This document shows, one piece after another, positions 1 to 7,041 of a DNA stretch of 64,000 bases; the first letter of the stretch is position 1, and every line of letters starts with the position of its first letter. The DNA is from JASUTC01 sp964604305. Lineage in GTDB: Bacteria; Thermotogota; Thermotogae; MWEM01. Position numbers and translations under genes: made by a program. The stretch spans positions 10,800-74,799 of the forward strand of contig CAZRYM010000003.1 in assembly GCA_964604305.1 (NCBI GenBank). The letters are read 5' to 3'. Under the pieces are notes generated by a model. The model was not told where the DNA came from. It saw only the letters and a list, made by a program, of their open reading frames with translations, and made no database searches.

Positions 1-549
1 TACGGAAGTTGCCGCTGGAGAATCCAGAAAACGTACTACAAATTTTTCATCATGAATAAAAATGGTTTCAAGTAGTTCTTTCACATATTTATCATTAATT
101 CCCTCAATCATTGTTACCAGTTCATCATAAATGGTTTTAACGTCTTTAGAAGTAATTTCTATGAATTTTTTCGGATCATAATCATCCTTCGATAAAACTG
201 TTACAGCATCTTTGGAATTCTTTATGTTAAGCTGTTTTTTTGTATCAAACAACTTGATTTTGCCTTCTACTCTCACAACAATCCCCTGAGTTAGCCTTTC
301 ATCATTCAATTCAGCATTCCACCAATCAATGCCTCGCATGGTTCCGCTGCGGTCTTCAAATGTTAACAGGAGAAAATTTTTCCCGTCTCTTGTGGTTTGC
401 ATTCTCTTGCTGGTAACTTTTAAAACGCTGGATACATAATCGTCAAGCTCCATATCCGATATGAGTTTTCCACTGTTTTTAGGCAGGTAATTCCCATCTT
501 CATGGGAAAACTCATCCATCTTTTCCCTAAGCAAATCTCCAAGTTTCAA
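1..549 (-). CDS. 3'-5' exoribonuclease, YhaM family (5' part only)
   Basis: The first 183 codons of a gene that runs off the left edge of the window. The translation has an OB-fold (tRNA-anti-like) region at about residues 15-95, with SGTMRGIDWW and a following beta-rich segment, and then the helical lead into an HD domain that ends at DSPAAT. YhaM proteins carry the same PAAT segment just before their HH metal motif. YhaM-type enzymes degrade RNA (and ssDNA) from the 3' end. I chose a TTG start at 547-549 because AGAAGGGA lies 8 nt upstream, and the nearby ATG is in another frame. The HD nuclease centre itself is outside the window, so activity cannot be judged. Confidence 0.8.
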   Translation of the reverse strand, partial: MKLGDLLREKMDEFSHEDGNYLPKNSGKLISDMELDDYVSSVLKVTSKRMQTTRDGKNFLLLTFEDRSGTMRGIDWWNAELNDERLTQGIVVRVEGKIKLFDTKKQLNIKNSKDAVTVLSKDDYDPKKFIEITSKDVKTIYDELVTMIEGINDKYVKELLETIFIHDEKFVVRFLDSPAATSV

Positions 550-575
550 CTGTACACATCCCTTCTGTTCTTCTC

Positions 576-600
576 GATATGATGGTTATTCTATCATATC
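576..600. repeat. Inverted repeat upstream of the exoribonuclease gene
   Basis: A 10-bp stem (GATATGATGG / CTATCATATC, one G-T pair) with a 5-nt TTATT loop lies in the 74-nt gap between alr and the exoribonuclease gene. There is no T-run, so it is not a normal terminator. It could be an operator for the exoribonuclease gene or an mRNA 5' hairpin. Confidence 0.35.
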
Positions 601-623
601 CAATTAACGGTTTTAATGGCCTC

Positions 624-1733
624 TCAAGTGGTATATTTTCTGATAACCCGTTTTGAAACTGCACAGGTTATCTCATAATTGATTGTATCGATTTTTTTGG
701 CGATTTCTTCGGCACTTATTTCGTCAGAACCCATTTTACCTAGAAGCACTACTCTTTCTCCCATCTCAATGTCTTCAATATCATCTACATTTACAACAAA
801 CTGATCCATACAAACCCTTCCCAGTATTCCACATCTTTTGCCTTTTATGAGGACCTGCCCTTTATTTGAAAGGAGTCTGTTGTACCCATCCGCATATCCC
901 ACAGGTATGGTTGCAACCTTCATCGTTTTATCTGCCGTAAATGTTCTACCATAACTGATGGGGGTGCCTTTTGAAATACATTTTACCATGGAAACTGTCG
1001 TTTCCCATGAAAGCACGGGACTAAGTTCCGTTTGCCTTCTCTCATTCTTTGGATCAAGGCCATATGAGGCTATCCCAATTCTGACGAAATCTAACAAGTT
1101 TTCTTCAAAAAACAACGCTCCAGCACTGTTCGCAACATGTTTGTAAACGATCTGTTCGAAATGTTTTGCAACATTTTTAAACCTTTCGTATTGAATTTTG
1201 GTGAATGCAGGATCTACTTCATCCGCTGAGGAGAAATGTGTGTACAGACCTTCTATCTTTAATCTTTTGTCGGACATGAGGTCATGAATCTTTTCAACGG
1301 CATCCACATGATTAAAGCCTACCCTGGACATTCCTGTGTCGATAATGACATGCGTTTTTAATGGTTTGTCTTGTAAAAATGGTTTCAATTTATTGTATTG
1401 GGCAGTTGAATAAATGGTGGCTGTCAGTTCGTTTTCCACCAAAAAATGACAGTATTCAGGTTTAAAATAATTCAATACTAATATGGGGGTTTTAATCCCG
1501 TTTTGTCTTAACTCGATGGCTTCTGACAGGAAGGCAACACAAAGATACTCGACGTTTTCTGCTTCAGCCACTTTTGCAAGTTCAACCGCTCCATGTCCGT
1601 AACCATCTGCCTTTATAACCGGTATTATTTTGGTAGGAGAAACCTTGTTCTTAAAATACTGTAAATTATGTTTGTATGCCTTAAGCGAAATCAAAGCATG
1701 TGTATCTCTGAAATCGTTATTTGTTGTAAACAT
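624..1733 (-). CDS. alr: Alanine racemase
   Basis: PLP-dependent interconversion of L- and D-alanine, supplying D-Ala for peptidoglycan. The 369-residue protein has the PLP-lysine motif VIKADGYGHG (Lys41), the catalytic-tyrosine region ISYGRTF in the C-terminal barrel domain, and the CMDQFVV substrate-pocket motif; length is normal for the family. I chose the ATG at 1731-1733 rather than an ATG 30 nt upstream because GGGGGGA sits 6 nt before it, inside the last codons of the upstream gene, whose stop codon is one base away. It is therefore translationally coupled to the decarboxylase beta subunit gene, an odd functional pairing. Confidence 0.95.
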   Translation of the reverse strand: MFTTNNDFRDTHALISLKAYKHNLQYFKNKVSPTKIIPVIKADGYGHGAVELAKVAEAENVEYLCVAFLSEAIELRQNGIKTPILVLNYFKPEYCHFLVENELTATIYSTAQYNKLKPFLQDKPLKTHVIIDTGMSRVGFNHVDAVEKIHDLMSDKRLKIEGLYTHFSSADEVDPAFTKIQYERFKNVAKHFEQIVYKHVANSAGALFFEENLLDFVRIGIASYGLDPKNERRQTELSPVLSWETTVSMVKCISKGTPISYGRTFTADKTMKVATIPVGYADGYNRLLSNKGQVLIKGKRCGILGRVCMDQFVVNVDDIEDIEMGERVVLLGKMGSDEISAEEIAKKIDTINYEITCAVSKRVIRKYTT

Positions 1734-1734
1734 C

Positions 1735-2877
1735 TTATCCCCCCAGTATTGACAGGAAAACACCGGCTGCTACAGCTGAACCGATGACTCCGGCTACATT
1801 TGGTCCCATGGCGTGCATTAATATGAAGTTTGTGGGATCTTCTTTTTGAGCAACCATTTGAGCAACTCTTGCAGAGTCGGGTACAGCAGAAACTCCTGAA
1901 CCGCCAATAAGAGGATTAATCTTTTCTTTCAGGAAGAGGTTCATGAATTTGGCGAATAATAAACCGCTTATCGTTGAAATCACAAATGCAAAAGCACCCA
2001 AGAAAAGAACTAAAAGAGAAGTTTCGCTTAAGAAGACGTCTGCTTTGGCAGAAGCCCCCACAGAAAGACAAAGCATTATGATTGCAGGGTCTGCTATATA
2101 TTTGGAACAAGCTTCAGCCAATCTTTTAGTGAGTCCGTTTTCCTTTAAAAAATTTCCTAGCATCAACATACCAACTAAAGGCAGTGCTTGTGGTACCAAT
2201 AATCCAATAAATACCGTTGTAATAATTGAAAAAACCAATTTTTCAACTTTTTTAACCTTTCTTGGAGGTTTCATTCTAATAAGTCTTTCCTTTTTTGTCG
2301 TGAATAATCTCATCAAGGGAGGTTGGATAATCGGTATTAACGCTATATATGAATAGGCTGCTATGGCAATAATTGCAAGCATATCAGGTGCAAATTTATT
2401 TGCTATATAGATAGACGTTGGTCCGTCAGCACCACCGATAATAGAAATTGCTGCAGAAGGTTCAAATGCAAAACCAAACTGTCTAGCCAAAAAGAATGCG
2501 ATGAATATTCCGACCTGAGCAGCACCACCAAGAAAAATGGTAATGGGATTTGATAACATAAAAGAAAAATCGGTCAGTGCCCCTATCCCCAAAAATATCA
2601 AGGGAGGATAAATACCGTACTGAAGACCCAAGTTGATGTAATACATCAATCCGCCGGCTGCAGTTGCAGTAGGTTCCAGAAACAAGCCGGTATAAAGTGG
2701 TGGTATATTTGCAAGAATCATTCCGAACCCAATTGGAATTAATAGAAGAGGTTCAGCGTGCTTAGCTACCGCAACATAAAGGAGCACACAGCCCAAACCA
2801 ATCATGAAAAGATTTCCAAGAGTTATTCCTGCAAATGCAGAATTTGTAAAAAAAGCCGTAAACGCCTTAACTAACAC
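1735..2877 (-). CDS. Sodium-translocating decarboxylase beta subunit (OadB/GcdB/MmdB family)
   Basis: Very hydrophobic 380-residue membrane protein. Its family forms the Na+ channel of biotin-dependent oxaloacetate, glutaconyl-CoA or methylmalonyl-CoA decarboxylases. The diagnostic GGADGPTSIY motif (with the key Asp) and the C-terminal GGSGVSAVPDSA motif are both intact. The GTG start at 2875-2877 is preferred because AGGGGG lies 6 nt before it; an upstream ATG has no ribosome site. No alpha, gamma or biotin-carrier subunit gene lies nearby; the neighbours are alr downstream and transporters upstream. The substrate of the complex cannot be told from this subunit. Confidence 0.93.
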   Translation of the reverse strand: MLVKAFTAFFTNSAFAGITLGNLFMIGLGCVLLYVAVAKHAEPLLLIPIGFGMILANIPPLYTGLFLEPTATAAGGLMYYINLGLQYGIYPPLIFLGIGALTDFSFMLSNPITIFLGGAAQVGIFIAFFLARQFGFAFEPSAAISIIGGADGPTSIYIANKFAPDMLAIIAIAAYSYIALIPIIQPPLMRLFTTKKERLIRMKPPRKVKKVEKLVFSIITTVFIGLLVPQALPLVGMLMLGNFLKENGLTKRLAEACSKYIADPAIIMLCLSVGASAKADVFLSETSLLVLFLGAFAFVISTISGLLFAKFMNLFLKEKINPLIGGSGVSAVPDSARVAQMVAQKEDPTNFILMHAMGPNVAGVIGSAVAAGVFLSILGG

Positions 2878-3003
2878 TTGACACCCCCTGTAGTGTAAAT
2901 GCAAAAAAATCAAAAAAACAAACATTCAGTTCTAATTTGGTTTTTGACCCCAAATTAACAACATAGATTCTAACATATAGGTGATAAATAATAAAGACTC
3001 GAT

Positions 3004-3025
3004 ATCATTTGAAATGATTATAACA
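3004..3025 (-). promoter_or_regulatory. Extended -10 promoter and palindrome for the decarboxylase-alr unit
   Basis: On the minus strand, TGTTATAAT (3017-3025) is an extended -10 box. Right at the expected start point is a perfect 7-1-7 palindrome, ATCATTT-G-AAATGAT (3004-3018). The position suits repression of the unit starting at 2877. No clear -35 box is seen. Confidence 0.45.
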
Positions 3026-3044
3026 CCAAAAACGACAAACCGAT

Positions 3045-3965
3045 TTATCTTCTGTTCTTGTTGACACTGAATATTCCTACCGATACCAGTGAGAGGGCAG
3101 CAATGATTGAGAATGAGAAAAACTCTTCGGGAAGGAATATGGAAGAAAGAATGGAGCCTGAAACTGGTATGATGAATTTGAATATGGTGATTTCCCCCGC
3201 TTTATGGTATTTTAGAAGTGCATACCATAAACCAAAGGCGATGGCAGAAAGAAAGGCCGAATAAATTAAAAGACCTGTACCCAGTGCAGTAAATTGCAGA
3301 ACAGGTTTTTCTTTGGATATGAATGCCAGTAACATTAAAAGGATAGAACCGAACAACATCTGAAAAGCTGATATTCTGAATGGATTGATATCTTTCGCCA
3401 TTCTTTTGGCAATGATAGTACCGATTGCATTTACGATCCCGGTGAATATTAGGAACCCTTCACCCTGAACGGTAAATATCCAGGTAAAATCCTTTCCCCA
3501 GTTGACGATGATAATACCTGCCAAGCCGGTTACTAATCCTATGGTTTTGGCTTTACTCATTTTATCATCGGTGTAAACAAAATGAGCTAATAAGACCATG
3601 AAGAAGGTACCGCCGGATGCCAGCACAGATGCTTTAATACCGGTGGTATTAGCCAGTCCATTATAAAAGAAATAATACTGCAGTGCTGTTTGAAAGATAC
3701 CCAATAAAAACAGACACAGATATTTCTTTGTGCCTAATTTAAACAGCCCTTCTTTTGACTTTGATGAGATAAGAAAAAGAATCATTGAAGCCAGAAAAAA
3801 CCGAATTCCTGCAAGTAAAATTCTACCGGAAACTGCCGTTTCTATACCAAATTCTTGATAAGCTACTTTTAAAACGGGGAAAGCACTTCCCCAAAGAATT
3901 GCACATCCTATGGCAATAAGACTGGAATAAAGCTTATTTGAAAGGATCTTTTCCCATTTTCCCAT
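3045..3965 (-). CDS. EamA/DMT-family transporter
   Basis: A 306-residue integral membrane protein with the two-fold EamA repeat and about ten membrane segments. The first repeat begins with GCAILWGSAFPVLKVAY, typical of drug/metabolite exporters of the RhaT/YdcZ-like type. These usually export amino acids or metabolites; the substrate is not predictable here. The ATG start has GGAGG 6 nt upstream. It follows the MFS transporter gene by 12 nt and is probably cotranscribed with it. Confidence 0.88.
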   Translation of the reverse strand: MGKWEKILSNKLYSSLIAIGCAILWGSAFPVLKVAYQEFGIETAVSGRILLAGIRFFLASMILFLISSKSKEGLFKLGTKKYLCLFLLGIFQTALQYYFFYNGLANTTGIKASVLASGGTFFMVLLAHFVYTDDKMSKAKTIGLVTGLAGIIIVNWGKDFTWIFTVQGEGFLIFTGIVNAIGTIIAKRMAKDINPFRISAFQMLFGSILLMLLAFISKEKPVLQFTALGTGLLIYSAFLSAIAFGLWYALLKYHKAGEITIFKFIIPVSGSILSSIFLPEEFFSFSIIAALSLVSVGIFSVNKNRR

Positions 3966-3977
3966 ATTGCTCCTCCG

Positions 3978-5165
3978 TTATTCTTTGGTGTTAAATAATA
4001 CCATCATTGCAGCAAAAACCATGATGATATTCATGACAACGAACATGCTATTAAATGAATAGTTGGCAATAATACCACTAAAAACAGGCCCTACCATAGC
4101 TCCCAATGATCTAACAGAAGTTAATAGACCCATGAACTCGGCTTTTCTTTCCAAAGGACAGTTTAGGGAAATGAACGTGGAGGCACCATTGATAAAGGCG
4201 CCATATGCCAAACCCAGAGAAAGATACCCTGCTGCCATCAATCGCCAGTCCGATGCAAAAAAGAATAGGATTGGTGTTAGGCTGGAAAAAAGAATTCCGC
4301 CAACCATGGACTTTTTAGGACCGTTTTTGGCTATAATACGACCTGAGAGCAAGTGTGAAATCATTTGAAACATTGGATTAAGAGAAGACAAGAGTACAGC
4401 CACTGAATACGACAACGTTAAATTTTCAGTCATGAAGATCAAAATAGCCGCCATGGTACCGCTAATGCCGAACTGTCTGACAAAGCTTCCCAAGTAGATA
4501 GCCCACAATCCGTTTTTTTTAAGAGGTGTATAGTCAGAGACGATTGGAAATAATCTGTGTAAAAGATTGCTTGATTTTTCTTTTTTTGTCCTTCTGTTAC
4601 CTTCTTTGATAAATAGTCCCGTTATGAGGGGAAGCCAAGAGATAAAACAGAATATCATTATGGCCTGTTTCGGACTGTTTTCAATGAAAAAGTACGCTAA
4701 GGCAATTCTTCCAACGAACATCCCAAGAGAAAAGGATGTATTTAACAAAGCTAATTCTCTGGAGTTAGAACGAATATCGTCATCGGCATATTCCGTTGCC
4801 AAAGCCATTGAAATCGGTTGCATTCCCTTTTTAAAAAAGGCTGAAATACCAAGAAAAACCAGGAGGACCAAGGGATTATCACTTAAGAGAAAAAGAGGAA
4901 AACTGATGGCTGTTAAACCTATGGAAAGTAGTAAAAGAGGCTTTCTGTTTTGATGTTCATCTGAAATAGAACCCCACACTGCACCGGATAGTGTTGACAT
5001 ACCGCCATTGACAGTTGAAATAAGACTAATAACGAATATCGATGCGCCTACTTCCCTAAAACGCGATTGTAAAAGGATATTAAAAGTGAACGTTACAAGC
5101 ATGCCGATTGTTGTTGTAATCAATAATGCCATTCTTTTTCTTGTTCTTGAGCTAATTGTGATCAT
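3978..5165 (-). CDS. MFS transporter
   Basis: 395 residues with about twelve membrane segments and a loop 2-3 motif (WGSISDEHQNRKP) that matches MFS motif A, so a proton-coupled exporter is likely. The overall pattern resembles the sugar-efflux/multidrug branch, but the substrate is unknown. The start is uncertain. The ATG at 5163-5165 directly abuts a GAGG, which is too close for a ribosome site. An in-frame ATT at 5154-5156, 9 nt after the GAGG, or an ATG 11 codons later, would also give an intact first helix. It leads a two-gene unit with the EamA transporter. Confidence 0.88.
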   Translation of the reverse strand: MITISSRTRKRMALLITTTIGMLVTFTFNILLQSRFREVGASIFVISLISTVNGGMSTLSGAVWGSISDEHQNRKPLLLLSIGLTAISFPLFLLSDNPLVLLVFLGISAFFKKGMQPISMALATEYADDDIRSNSRELALLNTSFSLGMFVGRIALAYFFIENSPKQAIMIFCFISWLPLITGLFIKEGNRRTKKEKSSNLLHRLFPIVSDYTPLKKNGLWAIYLGSFVRQFGISGTMAAILIFMTENLTLSYSVAVLLSSLNPMFQMISHLLSGRIIAKNGPKKSMVGGILFSSLTPILFFFASDWRLMAAGYLSLGLAYGAFINGASTFISLNCPLERKAEFMGLLTSVRSLGAMVGPVFSGIIANYSFNSMFVVMNIIMVFAAMMVLFNTKE

Positions 5166-5251
5166 CCTCGTAGTTAGTCATCCGAATTATCAAAACCAGT
5201 ATACAACAATGATGAGATAATTTCAAATCTCGTTTCTGAGAAAATAATATC

Positions 5252-5266
5252 TGTGATATAATCACA
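5252..5266 (+). promoter_or_regulatory. Extended -10 promoter with palindrome, aro leader
   Basis: TGATATAAT (5254-5262) is an extended -10 box with a weak TTCTGA 17 nt upstream as -35. It is embedded in a perfect inverted repeat, TGTGAT-ATA-ATCACA (5252-5266), placed to act as an operator. The transcript would start near 5270, about 80 nt before the leader peptide ATG. Confidence 0.5.
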
Positions 5267-5348
5267 CAGTAAAAAATGTAGAATGTTTAAAAAAGAAAAG
5301 TTATTAAAAAATATCTCTAAATCTTAATCGTCAATATGTGGTGAAAAA

Positions 5349-5414
5349 ATGAATCAAATTGTCAAAATCAAAAATGCATGTTTTTATTATTATAAAAAGG
5401 GCAATCATCCGTAG
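5349..5414 (+). CDS. Aromatic leader peptide (21 residues, Phe-Tyr-Tyr-Tyr)
   Basis: A short ORF with GTGGTG 5 nt before its ATG encodes a peptide whose middle reads CFYYYKKG: one Phe codon followed by three consecutive Tyr codons (5382-5393). It lies in the 5' leader of the DAHP synthase gene, upstream of alternative hairpins and an intrinsic terminator. This is the arrangement of an attenuation leader in which ribosome stalling at Tyr (or Phe) codons alters the RNA fold. The peptide itself probably has no further function. Confidence 0.75.
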   Translation: MNQIVKIKNACFYYYKKGNHP

Positions 5415-5500
5415 GTAAGCTATTCCGGATGACTGCTCTTTTCAGTTTTTCCGGAGAGTAATTCAAATTCAGGAGTCTCCGGATTGGAGACTCTTTTTTT
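5399..5500 (+). promoter_or_regulatory. Attenuator: alternative hairpins and terminator before DAHP synthase
   Basis: Four pairings can be drawn. A strong early stem pairs 5399-5411 (end of the leader ORF) with 5426-5438. TCCGGAGA (5450-5457) pairs with TCTCCGGA (5476-5483) as an antiterminator. GAGTCTCC (5473-5480) pairs with GGAGACTC (5486-5493), followed by seven Ts (5494-5500), as the terminator. TCCGGA at 5424-5429 can also pair with 5450-5455. Antiterminator and terminator share 5476-5480, so they exclude each other. Which fold follows from ribosome stalling cannot be settled by eye. Confidence 0.75.
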
Positions 5501-5513
5501 ATGGAGGTTTATC

Positions 5514-6518
5514 ATGATCGTAATCCTTAAGAAAAATCACACAGAACAGGATTTGGAGCATATCATCGAAATTACTAAGGAGATGGGCTTTCAATCTCAT
5601 GTTTCAAGGGGAACAGAAAAAACGATAATAGGGGTCATTGGAGATGATTCGTATGTAAGTGTTGATCGATTCGAGAATTTACAGTTTGTGGATAAGGTTG
5701 TGAAGGTTCTCAAACCTTATAAACTTGTGTCAAAAGAATTCCACCCTGAAATGACGGTGATTGATGTTGGCTCTGAAAACCTTATTGGCATGGGGTTCTC
5801 CATTATGGCTGGGCCTTGTGCTGTTGAATCCGAGGGGTTGTTGGATGAGGTGGGGGCCTTTTTAAGTGAGCAGGGAGTTCCTTTTTTAAGAGGTGGGGCT
5901 TTTAAACCCAGAACTTCTCCTTATTCCTTTCAAGGTTTGGGCTTGGAGGGGTTGAAGATATTAAAGAGAACAGCTGAAAAATACAACCTCAAAGTTGTCA
6001 CTGAACTCATGTCCGAATCTGAGAGCGATGTGTTGAATGAATACGCTGATATCATTCAAATAGGATCCCGTAATGCCCAGAATTTCAGATTGCTTGAAAG
6101 ATGCGGGCACTTTGACAAACCCATTCTTTTAAAGAGGGGCTATATGAACAGAACGGAAGAATTTCTGCAGTCCGCTGAATATATCATGGCAAACGGCAAT
6201 CCTAATGTTATTCTTTGTGAGAGAGGAATTCGAACATTTGAAACGATCACCAGAAACACTCTGGATCTTTCAATTGTCCCATATGTCAAAGAAGAATCTC
6301 ATTTGCCAATTATTGTGGATCCCAGCCATGCCACGGGAAAAAGAGAACTGGTACCAGCCATGGTTTACGCTTCCTGGGCGGCAGGTGCTGACGGTATTAT
6401 GGTGGAAATTCATCCGAATCCTGAAAGGGCATTATCAGATGGTAGGCAATCGTTGGATTTCAAACAGTTTGAATCCATGAAAAAAAGACTCAACTGCTTA
6501 ATACATCAAAGCAATTAA
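5514..6518 (+). CDS. aroF: 3-deoxy-7-phosphoheptulonate (DAHP) synthase, type I-beta
   Basis: First step of the shikimate pathway: phosphoenolpyruvate plus erythrose 4-phosphate to DAHP. The 334-residue protein has an N-terminal ferredoxin-like regulatory domain (about 1-70, starting MIVILKKN), which in the Thermotoga-type enzymes mediates feedback inhibition by Tyr/Phe. The barrel follows with AGPCAVES, RGGAFKPRTSPYSFQG, IGSRNAQNF, LLKRG, CERGIRTFE and VDPSHATG, so the metal and substrate residues appear intact. The ATG at 5514 has GGAGG 6 nt upstream; an ATG 30 nt earlier lies inside the terminator hairpin. It is controlled by the leader described above and followed after 14 nt by the dehydroquinase gene. 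Confidence 0.95.
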   Translation: MIVILKKNHTEQDLEHIIEITKEMGFQSHVSRGTEKTIIGVIGDDSYVSVDRFENLQFVDKVVKVLKPYKLVSKEFHPEMTVIDVGSENLIGMGFSIMAGPCAVESEGLLDEVGAFLSEQGVPFLRGGAFKPRTSPYSFQGLGLEGLKILKRTAEKYNLKVVTELMSESESDVLNEYADIIQIGSRNAQNFRLLERCGHFDKPILLKRGYMNRTEEFLQSAEYIMANGNPNVILCERGIRTFETITRNTLDLSIVPYVKEESHLPIIVDPSHATGKRELVPAMVYASWAAGADGIMVEIHPNPERALSDGRQSLDFKQFESMKKRLNCLIHQSN

Positions 6519-6532
6519 TAGGGAGGTTCTAT

Positions 6533-6961
6533 ATGAATATACACATCCTTAACGGCCCCAATCTAAATTTATTGGGAAGAAGAAATCCTGAACACTACGG
6601 AAGGCTTTCATATCCTGAATTGATGAACAATGTAAAAAAATATGCAGAGAAGAAAGGTCTTGAAATTAGTTGTTTCCAGTCTAATCATGAAGGTGAAATT
6701 ATCGATGATATTCATGGAAAACTGGATAAGATAGATGGTTTGATCATCAACCCGGGGGCATTAACTCATTACAGTTACGGCTTAAGGGACGCACTGGAAA
6801 TAGTTGAGGTTCCAATTGTGGAAGTGCACCTGTCAAATATTCATGCAAGAGAATCCTTTCGAAATATGAGTGTTATCTCTCCTGTGAGCACGGGAACGAT
6901 CTGTGGGTTAGGGATTAACGGGTATTTTTTGGCTCTTAATTATTTTCTCTCTATGAATTGA
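6533..6961 (+). CDS. aroQ: 3-dehydroquinate dehydratase, type II
   Basis: Third shikimate-pathway step: 3-dehydroquinate to 3-dehydroshikimate. The 142-residue protein matches the small dodecameric type II enzymes: ILNGPNLNLLGRR at the N-terminus, the catalytic Tyr just after it (HYG), NPGALTHYSYGLRDA, and VEVHLSNIHARESFR with the catalytic His. GGGAGG lies 6 nt before the ATG. It is the second gene of the attenuator-controlled unit; the pathway's later genes are at 56.5-60.4 kb. Confidence 0.96.
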   Translation: MNIHILNGPNLNLLGRRNPEHYGRLSYPELMNNVKKYAEKKGLEISCFQSNHEGEIIDDIHGKLDKIDGLIINPGALTHYSYGLRDALEIVEVPIVEVHLSNIHARESFRNMSVISPVSTGTICGLGINGYFLALNYFLSMN

Positions 6962-7041
6962 TTCTTTCTTAGTTTATGTTAAGATATAGATATGGTGTTT
7001 GATGACAAATTAAAATCCACTTTGAAAGAGTGATGAGCTAA

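Noticed and set aside
1943..2356. 137-codon plus-strand ORF opposite the decarboxylase beta subunit gene
   Set aside because: Antisense shadow of a clearly conserved membrane protein; no ribosome site.
5399..5438. Early 13-bp hairpin as a stand-alone terminator
   Set aside because: Only TTTT follows before CAG; it fits better as the first stem of the attenuator.
6992..7033. 13-codon ORF (MVFDDK...) before the kinase gene, possible leader peptide
   Set aside because: No ribosome site, no amino-acid run and no hairpin-terminator pair; probably chance.
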